Shown here: piece by piece, positions 20,725 through 31,127 of the stretch
How the letters are laid out: each line of letters opens with the position of its first letter
How positions within the stretch are numbered: position 1 is the first letter of the stretch
Assembly: GCA_947650285.1 (NCBI GenBank)
Contig: CANTFL010000199.1
Span: 248,001 to 312,000 of the forward strand
Direction: 5' to 3'
Length of the DNA: 64,000 nucleotides
Origin: Hyaloperonospora brassicae
Lineage: Eukaryota; Oomycota; Peronosporomycetes; Peronosporales; Peronosporaceae
Notes under the pieces: model-generated
The model's database searches: none
Seen by the model: only the letters and a program-made list of their open reading frames with translations
Told to the model about the DNA's origin: nothing
Position numbers and translations under genes: made by a program

Positions 20725-22614
20725 ACCCTCGAGCAGTACGTAGTGCTGGCGCGCGTTAGGCGCGTTAGTGACGCTGGTGTTAGTGGCGGGGAGTGAGGTG
20801 GTCGAAGGCGATCGGAGTCTTGCGGCACGGACTGGAGGACGGGGAGGCCGCAGCGGTAGTGTTTTGTTGGCCTCCTCTCTCTGCAGTCTCGATCGTGTGT
20901 TTATCCATGTCGTTGCAATTGACCGACCCAACAGTCTGGTGCTTAATATTGGTAGATAGAACGAACCCCATGGCGTTTTATGTGTGGATCGGTTTCGTCT
21001 TGTCGCATGGCACGAACTCGTTGATTGCGGCCGAGTGGCGGTGCGTCGCGACTAAGTACGGCTCGCTGATGAACTCCACGCACTGACCACTTTTTCTTTT
21101 GGAGCTGAAACTGCTTCGTAGAAGCTTCAACTGCCGGCCACTGGCGCAAGTCTTTTCTACCGGCACGCCAAAACGGAGCTTCTGCTTCTGGTACAGGACA
21201 TTTACTTGTATGCGCGAAGACTATGGCCGAACGTGCGTTAGCTGCGCGATAGAGCAAACATGGAGCCCCCCCCGAGCCTTCCCTGGCTTTCCTTTTCCTC
21301 AGCCAAACCAACGGCGGATCGCTCCACGTCAGGCAGACGGACGGACGGACAGATAGACAGATCGGCAGACAGACAGACTCTGAAAAGCAAACTGCACTTG
21401 CCGCTGTTGTTTGGTCGTCGGCTGCACAATTGGGAGTCTACAGTCTGTACCCTGACATACATGTAATTAGTAGAAAGAACGCACCTTTGCGCACGACGGA
21501 CTAAAGAGAAAATCGAAGAAGGCGACCACCTGTTCGTCGTGTAGCCAACAGTGAGCTATATCATGGGTAGATGTTGCGACGATTGACATACGAGTGCTGC
21601 TTCCTCCCGACCGTACGAATGCCGAGCTCCTTGCTACACATGTGTCTTTCAGTATGGTCCAAGTGCACGTCGAATAGGCAATGGTGCTGACGTTCACCCT
21701 GCTGAACACTGTCGAACCTCGTCAGGCCACCGAGCTGCACCAGGCGCAGCAAAGTACAGCAACTCGCACCCAAACATTCGATACTTTCTGTCAACTACGC
21801 TGCCAGCAGTCGTACCCATTCAATATGCAATCTATGGTGCTAGCAGAAAGTGGGCGGCTTTGCCCCATCTGCAGAAAGTGTGCTCTTTGCTGCAAGCGCA
21901 CCCCATTCCTTTCTTTGTTTCAACGCCTACTGCTACCACCATGAACGTAATGTCGACATACGCGGATCGATAGAGTGCGTTGGAGCGATAGAGCTATGGC
22001 GTTCGATATACCGTATTGGCAGTAGCATGGTCTGCCGACAAGTCGTGCTTGTTTCGGTGGTCCAGAAGTTGCAAGAACAAGCCCATGTTAGAGCATGTCA
22101 TCATGCAATAATGCGTCTCGAGCACTCGATGCAAGTCGACACATACAGCCATTCCCGTCACAAGTGCCTTGTGTACATGTGCATGTCGTAGATCACACAA
22201 GTCACGAGCCCCGGAAAGATCGATCTTTTCTCCATATATCACAAGCACAACGTGCTAGAGACTGCAATAAGCATACGTAGAAACTCTTGCGCCGAGTCCG
22301 TTCTGCATCATCGTCCACCTCCGAATGCATCAGTCGGTGGTTTCTACATTCAACGCCGCAGTCTGTCCATTGCGGGCGCGTCGCTGTGATTGCGAGACCC
22401 TCATGCTCTACACCGACTCTTATTTACGACTCGAATCACGCAAACAAGAAACACGTGCTAAAACAGAGAGACGTGGAGTTTCCCCGATCTGATTCCAGCA
22501 TCCCCGGCAACGTTGAAGTTACGACCATCACTCTGCACGCGCATTGTTGCCGCTCCGCGCGTCCGCATTTCCCCTTCTCGGCGCATCCTCAACCAACACA
22601 TACACACACACCGT
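20725..22614. other. Intergenic, no gene seen
   Basis: Open frames on both strands are short and overlap without recognisable motifs. A degenerate tetranucleotide run (ACGG/ACAG) lies at 21335-21375. I see no clear core promoter for the downstream gene. Confidence 0.5.
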
Positions 22615-25600
22615 ATGGGCACGTTACCCGACCCAACGATGGACTCGATCAACGACACGTCGGCGTCGCAGGACGTCCAGACGCTCGTCCCTCTGTCGCT
22701 CAATCTGTACGTCGAGTCGATCTCGACTTGCGTTTCTGTCTACAGTGGGGTACATACGTCCACACACTATCCGCATCACGGGCGACTAAGTTACCTGATC
22801 GTTGCATGCAGTGTGGCCAAAAAGGAACAGCGCTTGCAGCGCGAGCTCACACAGCTCGACGAGGTCCTCAGTCAGCGCCACGAGACGCTCTGTGCCCTGC
22901 GCGAGCGTCACGAGCACGTGCTCACGACGAACGGGCAGCTCCAGTACGTCGTCTTGCCGGTCGGTTCGCACTTAACGAACGCGTCAGGTGCTGACGTACT
23001 CGCTCTCTTGATGTGTGGTCTGTTGCACACGTCTGTTTTAGAGAGAGGCGGCGGGTGCATTGGGAGAAGCTCGTGGCGCTTCGGGCACAACTCGGCGACG
23101 ACGCGCGTCACGCCCACGAGGAACGAGGGACACGCGCTGGAACGCGCGACGTGATTGGCGGAAATGAGCTGCAAGCGACGGCCGAGAAGTGCCGCGTGCT
23201 GCAGGACGTGGTGCGTGGGCTCTTGGACAAGCACACGGCGTTGGAGCGGCAGTGCATGGGACGTGAAGACCAGCTGGCACGGGCGACAGTGGCGCTCACC
23301 GCAAAGGCTGAGCGCCTGAAGATAGGTACGAGCTGAGGTGTTTGTCTGTCTGTGTGTGTGTATGTGTCTCTGTGTGTGATGTGTGGGACAATTGTTGCGT
23401 TGGATTGTGGTAGCGCAAAACACACTTTGCCTCATGCGCCAAGACACGCACTCGACGTTATGGAACCTCGAGGTGATGCGATTGCGCTCTCTCTGTCGTA
23501 TAAGAGGGGGTGTCTGGTGGCTGACGAACTCGTGCAATGATGATCGGATCGGACTCTGAAGCTCGATCAAGCTGCGCTTGCTAAGGCAGACTCGCACCTG
23601 GAAGGTGCGAGCCAGCGTGCCCAGCAGGAAGCCGCAGTTTTTGACAAAGTGGACCACGCGTTGAAACTCGAAAAGGCTGCACTGGATGATCTCGAGATAG
23701 TAAGCACCTGTGTTTGCTTGCCCGTTGACTTTGTTGCTTCTCGTTACATCGTGTGCGCTGTTTTCCCCTCGTGTTCGATAGTGCTGGCAGAACTACGAAG
23801 GTATGGCGCATGAAGAGCAGCGTCAGCTCATCATGGCAAACGAAGACGCGACGAGGTACATTGGTCGATGCAAAGAAGCTGCTGGACACTCTTGGCAGCT
23901 AGTGATACGAAAATTGCTGCTTGTAGTGAAAAGAGAGAGCTCCAGAAACTGCTTGAGAGCAACGGGGTACGAGCAGCAACATCAATTGAGACGATGTATG
24001 CTTTTCATCTACTAATTCGTCTGTTTGAAGCCGACGTGTCCGACGGATGAAGAAGTTCTACAGCTGGCCAAGGAGCTACAGACGCAGTTGCAGCATGTCA
24101 ACGTACGCCCAGCGTACAATGGGAATGCCAATGACTCGCTGACGATTGAGTGTGGTGTAGGACGAGGTGGCGAACACGAAATTCTACAAACGAGAGCTGG
24201 CCCTGCGACGGAAACAAGAAAAGGAGTGGCTTGTCTTTACGCAGTCAAGCATTAAGGTGATATTGTGCGTCGAACGAGCATCGATCAGGCATTTTGACGA
24301 ACACCTGTTATCACGAGCAGGCGAAGGATGAACAGCTACTATGGTTGGAGCGCCAACGCAAGCACCTGGAAAACGAGCTGAAAGAAGTACAGAAGGCTCA
24401 CGATGCCGATGAAGCCGGTATGGACCGCAATGGTGCTGATGTATGGCAGTCTATTGACTATGCTGCATGTTTCAGCTTACCAAGCGTTTCTCAACGAGCA
24501 CAAAGCAGCAGTGGGTCTGCATGATGGCCAAATGAAGGATGCTGAAAAGCAACTGAAGACGACAGAGCGGGCCATCGTTGCCTGCAACAAAAAGGTGGCT
24601 GCTGCCACCAAAAAAGCCGGCCAGAAGACCAAGGTGCTTGCAGAATTGACGACAAAACTAGCCCCAAAACAGGAGCAACTGGAAAAGTCTACAGCCACAC
24701 AGACGCTTGTCGACGCTGAGATACTATCCGTGCAGAGCACACTAGATCAAGCGCTCCTGAATGTTGAACGCACTCAGCAGCTCCGAATTGCGCATGATAT
24801 GGAGTCTGAAAAGCTGCGCTCATCCTGCACTAAATTGGAGTCTGAAGTGCAACACACACATCAGACGCTGACAACGTTGAGCAACAGCATTGCTGTAGCC
24901 CAAACCGCGGTGAAGAATCATACCGACGAAGTGCGCGACAAGTTCTTGGGCACTTTTGTCACCGATGATGCGGGCGTCTTGATTGATCTGCTGGATAAGG
25001 AGGTATGCGGACAAGATAGCACAAGCGTCACTTGTTACTAACGACACTGCTGTTGCGCGTCTTAGATCGCGAGTCGAACAACGGAGGGCACCAGCAAGGT
25101 CGATGATACTACGATTGCTTGCCAGACGGACATGGTAGACGTTGCTTTTTTGACACGTATGGCCAATCGAGGATATACTGACGTCGTGAACATTCCAGAT
25201 CAAGCAGAAATACAACGAAACATGGACCGCCGCTCGCAGAAAGTATGGCAGGATCTTGCTACAAAAGGTATGTGGCGTTGATGCGATTACCTCACGTAGA
25301 CCAGTTGATCAACCAGCCAACTGAACAAAACGGTCTTCCCGATGCAGGAAACGCAATACAACGCAATGGTTGCAAAGAAGATAGATGGGGCCGTAGCATG
25401 CAACACGCAGCGCACGAACATGAACGCTTACACGAAAGAATCGATGTGCGGAAACCACATACATGCGGTGTCTGCCATCGGACCCGACCCTGCAATCGAT
25501 AGCAGCATGGACATTTCGGCTTCTGAAAATGGTTGTGAAGACAACGAAACTGAAGTTCAACAGACCAACCCGTCAAGAGCGGAACGTCCGAGTAACGATG

Positions 25601-26466
25601 CCACGGCCAGCAAGGTATGTGAACATTGAAAGGCCTTCGATGCTGGCGTATGATTTCTAGCACTGAAGCTTGCGTGTTGCACTGATGCTCTGCAGGATAC
25701 CAAACTTAAAAAATGCCTGGTAAAGCCGAGGCAGCGAAAGACGAAAGGAGTGCAGAAGCTTGTTCCGAAGTCTGCTCGACGTCAGCTCGCACCTGGGCTA
25801 AACCTGGCGGAAGAGTCGCCGCAGACAGACAAGGAGCTGACGGACGTGCTAACCACGGACTCCGCTGCTGTTGTAGTGCCAGCAGCAAAGGCAACAAGAA
25901 AGGATGGTAGCCACTCAGCGGTTTCAAGGCAGCACAAACGAAGTGGAACACGCCAGCCCCGATTGAAGCGACGCACACCAGCGCAGAAAGCAGGAAAACC
26001 AGCACGGATCGCAAGCATCACACCAACTCTACCTTCTACGAGTGACGCAAGCACTATATCTAGCGCTCAAGCGAATCCTGCGGCCGACATGGCGAGTCAA
26101 GACTCTCTCGAATCGCAAATGCGATGCGACAGTGCCCGTGAGGCATCGCAACGTACACGGATAACGGAGGCACCCACTAAGACGGCGGAACAACCTCAGG
26201 TTGCGGTCACGAAGCCACAGGTAGTAGAGGTGCATCATGCTCGTATCTGCTGTGCGCCCTTGCATCAACGACTGAGGACTAACAGCGATTTCGAACAGAT
26301 GGGTCCGCTCTGCGACAACATGTCCACGGGTCGCACGGCAACAAAGGCACCGCACCGATCCCGTGTTTCCAAGCCAAAAAAAGTCAGTCGCATCTCACTC
26401 GGGCGCTCCCACATCAGCGGCAGTATCGTGGACTGGTCTGCCGCCGACACGTTTTCGTTCGACTGA
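22615..26466 (+). CDS. Intron-rich coiled-coil protein, unknown function
   Basis: I can build a model of 13 exons with GT-AG borders and kept frame: 22615-22706, 22812-22943, 23042-23325, 23572-23699, 23782-23855, 23903-23966, 24031-24102, 24161-24256, 24321-24417, 24476-25002, 25066-25242, 25348-25614, 25696-26466. This gives about 926 residues. The fourth acceptor (23571) has a poor pyrimidine tract, and the fifth intron is only 47 nt, so these joints are the least sure. Exons 2-10 are almost all long heptad-rich coiled coil. The last two exons are Ser/Thr/Lys-rich and probably disordered, ending SAADTFSFD. The layout recalls cytoskeletal, kinetochore or flagellar coiled-coil proteins, but I recognise no specific family. 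It ends 245 bp before the reductase gene. Confidence 0.7.
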
Positions 26467-26711
26467 GCGCATCTGCCAGAGATCGAGGATTCGCTTCACG
26501 CGTGCTCACGCCGTGTTTTTGCGACGAGTCCAGCACGCGACAGTGTCAACGCCTACCGGTTTCGTCACGGTGTAAGCCGCTCGCAGTAGAGTATTTGACG
26601 GGTTCTCTTGCTCAGCCAATAAGGGTGAGGAGGAGCATGATGGACGTCTTTTGAAACGAGGGACGCAAGACGTCAACCATTTCCAAATTTGAGCCACGTT
26701 TGCAAGTACCA

Positions 26712-27599
26712 ATGTTCACGTCCATGCTTCGGTTCGCGTCTCGTCAACCAGGCAGCGCTGCTTCGACCACTGCCATGGTGTCTGCCTTGGGCCTGGCAAG
26801 CGTCTCGAGTGTCGCACGCAGCGCCGAGGAACCTAAAGTGGCCCTCAGCCCGAAAGAGTTCCGTTCGTTCAAGGTGGCCAAGGTGGAGCAGATCACCCAC
26901 GACACCAAGCACCTGGTGTTCGCCTTGCCTTCCAAGGAGCACGAAGTGGGCACGAGGACTGCGAGCTGTCTCATGGCCAAGTTTGACTTGAACGGCGAAG
27001 AGGTGGTGCGTCCGTACACGCCGACGAACACGAATGCGGAGAAGGGCGAGCTCCATCTTGTCGTCAAGGGCTATCCGAACGGAAAGATGAGCAAGCACAT
27101 TGTCAACCTCAACGTGGGCGACGAGCTATCGATGAAAGGTCCGTTCGTCAAGTTCGAGTACACGCCGAACCAGCACAAGAGCATTGGCTTTATCTGCGGT
27201 GGATCGGGCATCACCCCAGCGCTGCAAGTGATCAAGACGATCTGCCGCAACCCGGACGACTCGACGCGAGTAGTGCTCGTCTACTGCAACCACACGGAGA
27301 AGGACATCATCCTTCGCGACGAGCTCGATGCGCTGCAGCACATGTACCCGCAGTTTCAGGTGCACCACGTCCTGAGCCAGCCCGCCGCGGACTGGAAAGG
27401 CTATACTGGCTATGTGAACAAGCAGATCGTCGAGGAGTTGCTGCCTGGTCCGTCGAACGAGAGCTTCATCGGCGTGTGCGGACCCCCGCCCATGGTGGAC
27501 GCTATCTCGGGCAACAAGGCGCCTGACCGTAGTCAGGGAGAGGTCTCGGGTCTGCTCAAGGAGCTCGGGTACACCAGTACGCAGGTGTTCAAGTTCTGA
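26712..27599 (+). CDS. NADH-cytochrome b5 reductase
   Basis: 295 residues from the ATG at 26712; the open frame begins earlier only with a TTG. The flavin motif RPYTPTN is near residue 99, the NADH-binding CGGSGITPALQ near 161 and the C-terminal CGPPPM near 256. The family transfers electrons from NADH through FAD to cytochrome b5, serving fatty-acid desaturation, sterol synthesis and related reactions. The first 40 residues are rich in Arg, Ser and Ala and contain a short hydrophobic stretch (MVSALGLASVSS), suggesting a mitochondrial outer-membrane or intermembrane form like yeast Mcr1; this is inferred. It has no introns and converges with the PH/phosphatase gene 213 bp away. Confidence 0.95.
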   Translation: MFTSMLRFASRQPGSAASTTAMVSALGLASVSSVARSAEEPKVALSPKEFRSFKVAKVEQITHDTKHLVFALPSKEHEVGTRTASCLMAKFDLNGEEVVRPYTPTNTNAEKGELHLVVKGYPNGKMSKHIVNLNVGDELSMKGPFVKFEYTPNQHKSIGFICGGSGITPALQVIKTICRNPDDSTRVVLVYCNHTEKDIILRDELDALQHMYPQFQVHHVLSQPAADWKGYTGYVNKQIVEELLPGPSNESFIGVCGPPPMVDAISGNKAPDRSQGEVSGLLKELGYTSTQVFKF

Positions 27600-27812
27600 G
27601 CTTGTAGTCCGTTGCTTGACTCGCAGGCAATAAGCAGCTGGATTCGGTACTGAGAGCAGCTGGATCGAGCTCGCTCGTTAATTGATAATGAACATCAGCA
27701 CATACAATGCCGTCATGTGCTGCTGCTATCGTCTCAAATTCGCATCGAGTATGGCGGCACCCTATTGTCTCGTTCCACGTAGCGTAGACAGCGCTTCCGA
27801 GATCGCTCAACA

Positions 27813-29275
27813 CTATACCTCTGATAGCTCTGTCGTCTTCAAATGGCCCGTCTGGTTCATGTACGTAAGCTGCAAGTTGCCAACGCTGTCGACTTCGATC
27901 GCTGTGATACTACAGTGATTGCAGCGCATGCGGCCCCACGTCCCATCCGGGTCCACCCCCAGTGCCTTGCACACGAACCAGCGGATCGTATTTGCGGGGC
28001 ACACGACAATGCGAAAGCGATCGCTTGCTCGAGTCTGCGTCGAGTGCCGGCCAACCGTACTGGCATACCGCTGTTTGTCCACTTCGCTCAGCTCGCGCTC
28101 TTCTGCTTCGAGATCCTGTGGAATCAAGTGCCGAAACATGAGACGGTAGGCCACTTTCAGCCGGGCACAGTCCGACGCCATGTTGTCCAACCGCTCTCTC
28201 GCCACTTGCTGGCGATTGCTCTCCGGCAGCGGATTGCCTGGCCACGCTTCACGGAACAACTTGTTCTCGAGAAGCTGCAGCGATCCTCTGGGAAACGCTT
28301 CGCCCATTCGCTCGGCTGTCTCAATGGCTCGACGAATGCCGCTGTGGTACACTGGAATCTTTGACACGCGCTTCAACACCAGCCGCTCGGCGAGATACGT
28401 GTGGAGAAACGTCCCCGTTGCTCGCGCTTGCTTCCGCCCCGCTTCCGTCAATGGCCCTTGCAGGTCGGTAGCAGGTGTGGCCGAGTGGACATAGTGCCCG
28501 TGGCGCACCAACAAGATGTGCGTCGTGCGGCTATGGTCGACTAGGGACAAGTCGTCCGTCGAGGGCTCGACACTGCGAGCGTCGGCAGCAATTGCAATGG
28601 CTGTCATCCAGTCCAGCAGCGTCTGGACATTGCACGCGCCAAACGCACAAGTCCTGCCGTCGGCCAAGTGCAGACGAAACGACAAGGTGTCCTGCCGTTC
28701 GACCGTTGCGTGGGCAATGTGAAGAGTCCCCTGGAGCGCTCCGTACCGCTGCTGTCGATGGACAGTGTAGTGCGACAGTTCCTGGCCCCGAAGCACGACC
28801 ATGCGCTGTCAAGTCAGACATAACGATTACCATCAACATCATCAACATCATCATCAACATCATCAACATCAACATGACACACGACCGTTGACGTTAGTCC
28901 CTCACGTCAGCTTTGTGATCCAGTACGCACTGACTGGATTGACAAAACGTGCACTGCTGCTACTGCCCATACATTTGTCCAGGTATACAAGCGCGACTCG
29001 CCTGTTTTTGTGAGCTCGCCTTCCATCAGGACGTCGTTTGTAAAGACCTGAACCTTCGCGCCGTGGAGTTTCGGCGGCGCAAAGCGGTTGCTCAAGTCGG
29101 TCACTGTAGACGACCGCGGCTTGAACGTCGCTTGTGACGACCGGAGGCCCTGCGTCGCGTTGAGTGCATCCCCACTGGCGGCAAAATGATCGACCACGGA
29201 CAAGCGCGAGTTGAGTAAATGCGACGGTCGCGTCTCTTCGCTCGATTGACTTGGGGAGGAGACCACAATTTCCAT
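27813..29275 (-). CDS. PH domain plus histidine-phosphatase (PGAM-like) protein
   Basis: Two exons join in frame: 29275-28973 and 28805-27813, with a 167-nt GT-AG intron, giving about 431 residues. The splice joins MEGELTKTGESRLYTWTN to RMVVLRGQELSHY, completing a PH domain whose last helix is LLDWMTAIA. After it comes a histidine-phosphatase fold: LLVRHGHY (first catalytic His, near residue 200), HSGIRRAIETAERM and LFREAWPG. At the position where PGAM5-type enzymes have CHAN the sequence reads VVCPANTIRWF, with Pro for the second catalytic His. The protein may thus have weak activity or none. I start at the first ATG; an additional 5' exon around 29560-29690 (- strand) is possible. The PH domain suggests membrane lipid binding. 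Confidence 0.8.
28826..28880. repeat. CAT/CAA microsatellite inside an intron
   Basis: A run of ATC and AAC triplets (CATCAACATCAT pattern), about 55 bp. It lies wholly inside the single intron of the PH/phosphatase gene. Confidence 0.8.
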
Positions 29276-30272
29276 GTTCGGCTGGACGTCGACCACTGCT
29301 GTGTAGAGGTTTTGTTACGTAGTGATTGTGCTTGCGAGGCTATGGATTTGCAACGGGAGCTGCGTTCCTACGAACGTGCCACGTACTACCTCTTGACGGT
29401 GAACGTCTGGCTCGCAGCCGCTGTTTTCTGTGCTCACGGTCGGTGCGCGCGTAGCTACGACAAGCGCTTTTCCAATCACAACGAGCACTCGACCGGGCAG
29501 CATACGGCACCAGTGTGACATGTTGTGCAATCGATTGCCAAGTTGCAAGGTACCTGACTGTCATGATGGTATCTTGCCACGCTGACGCTGCGTGTGCATA
29601 CCCATGTGTCAGTCCGTCGATCCTTTTGCAACTCATGCGGCTGCAGCGCGTGGACGTCATGTAAAAACTGTTTGCTCGGCGTCGGTTTCGACACTGTGCG
29701 GTCAGCGAAACGCGACCTGTTGTTCAGTCACACCTCACGTGACCGTCAGACGGCTGTCGTTATCCTGCGCGAGCAGGTTAAGCGTGATAAGTGACACGCA
29801 AAGAGGGTTGGAAAGCGCTGTAGGGTTTTGTCTATCCGGTATTTGCTGCGGCCCGCGAGCTCGTGCCACTGTTGTGAGCACAAGTGCGGCCGTGGGACCT
29901 TTCGCCTCGAGCTCTGCCGACTCGCAATGTCGAAAGTATCTTACAATCTAATGTCGATCCGAAATTCAACTGTCAGACATAGGAAGACACTTTGATGCAC
30001 GACGTATCAACACCTCTGACTACAGATGCACACCTCAATACCCCTTCGTGCTTCTTCGCAGGTAATAGTGACAGACAGAAGAACGAGAGACAGCCACTGA
30101 ATGCAGATTTGCAGCATGCCGTCTCCGGCGGACAGCTCGACGACGTCGCTCTTAACTGCTGATAGAAAACACAAACCCCACACAATAATAACAGGAGACA
30201 ACAACCGCTTTGGCAGCAGCACAAGAGTCAGCGGTCATGAATGTGCGAATGCAGCAAAAAGGTGATATTCCG
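29276..30272. other. Between PH/phosphatase and SWEET genes
   Basis: No clear gene. On the - strand, 29690-29570 has a coding-like patch (FLHDVHALQPHELQKDRRTD) ending near a GTATGC donor. It could be a 5' exon of the PH/phosphatase gene, but the frames did not join cleanly in the splice combinations I tried. Confidence 0.4.
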
Positions 30273-31127
30273 TTACGCATAGCAGCCAATATCGGACAAG
30301 TTCCGGGCCACCGGCGACTGGACCAAACTGTACGCGGAACTGGCCATGAGCGGTTTGGCCTTGAGACTAACATCGCCGTCCGATCGGTGCGACGAGCGCA
30401 TTGCCGAGACGGACGCAATGTCAAACTTGGGTAACTCTCCTGCTTCGAGGTCGCCGTCTTCGAGGCGCAGGGGATGCGTCTTGGGGTTGTAGATGACGTA
30501 GAGCCCAATGTTGATGAGGCAGAGGACCAGACAGGCGGCGTTGGCGGCAAACAAAAACCAGCGCCCGACCATGGGGCAGTAGATGACCCACATGGTGCTG
30601 TTGAACGCCCCGGCCACGATCATTGGAATCGGAATGAACGCGGCCGACTTGTAGTGCAGCACTTTCAACATGCGCTCAAACGGGGAGCTAAACATGCTCA
30701 AGCCCGCAATGACGCCAATGATCCCAAGGGTCATGTCGATCCCGTCTTTCGACTGGTTCGTGTACCCTGCGTGGCCTGCAATGGCGTACGCCGTGATGAG
30801 GATCAGAAGCCCAGTGGCAATAGCGACCCACGTCAGCGACTTCTTGCGGTCCCGCGCGTAGCAGCAAAAGACAATGAGGCAGCCGACGGCAATCACGTCC
30901 GACGTGAGGAACGTGGCAAACATGGGGAACCAGTTCTCCACGATCGCGCCATTGAGCATCCACACGTGGGCATTCGTGACCATACACACGAGCGGCAGCA
31001 CCGATGCAATGCCCGTGTCTTTTTTGCGGTAGATGCGGTACATGGACGGCGTCATGCTCAGCGTCACGCCAATGGACGACACGGACGCAAACACGCGAAG
31101 AAACGTCTCGAGGATTGCATTGACCAT
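30273..31127 (-). CDS. SWEET-type sugar transporter 1
   Basis: 284 residues, no introns, ATG at 31127. Seven hydrophobic segments are arranged as two MtN3/saliva triple-helix units joined by a linker helix. Family blocks include LSMTPSMYRIYRKKDTG in the first unit, NAHVWMLNGAI, a GYTNQSKDG loop, and FSSPFERMLKVLHYKSAAFI opening the second unit. SWEET proteins carry sugars down a gradient across the plasma or internal membranes. The C-terminal 65 residues are hydrophilic. It is one of three related genes on the same strand within 12 kb. The call rests on motif order; substrate and membrane are unknown. Confidence 0.92.
   Translation of the reverse strand: MVNAILETFLRVFASVSSIGVTLSMTPSMYRIYRKKDTGIASVLPLVCMVTNAHVWMLNGAIVENWFPMFATFLTSDVIAVGCLIVFCCYARDRKKSLTWVAIATGLLILITAYAIAGHAGYTNQSKDGIDMTLGIIGVIAGLSMFSSPFERMLKVLHYKSAAFIPIPMIVAGAFNSTMWVIYCPMVGRWFLFAANAACLVLCLINIGLYVIYNPKTHPLRLEDGDLEAGELPKFDIASVSAMRSSHRSDGDVSLKAKPLMASSAYSLVQSPVARNLSDIGCYA

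Noticed and set aside
26700..26711. Reductase start at 26700
   Set aside because: The codon is TTG; the ATG at 26712 is the natural start.
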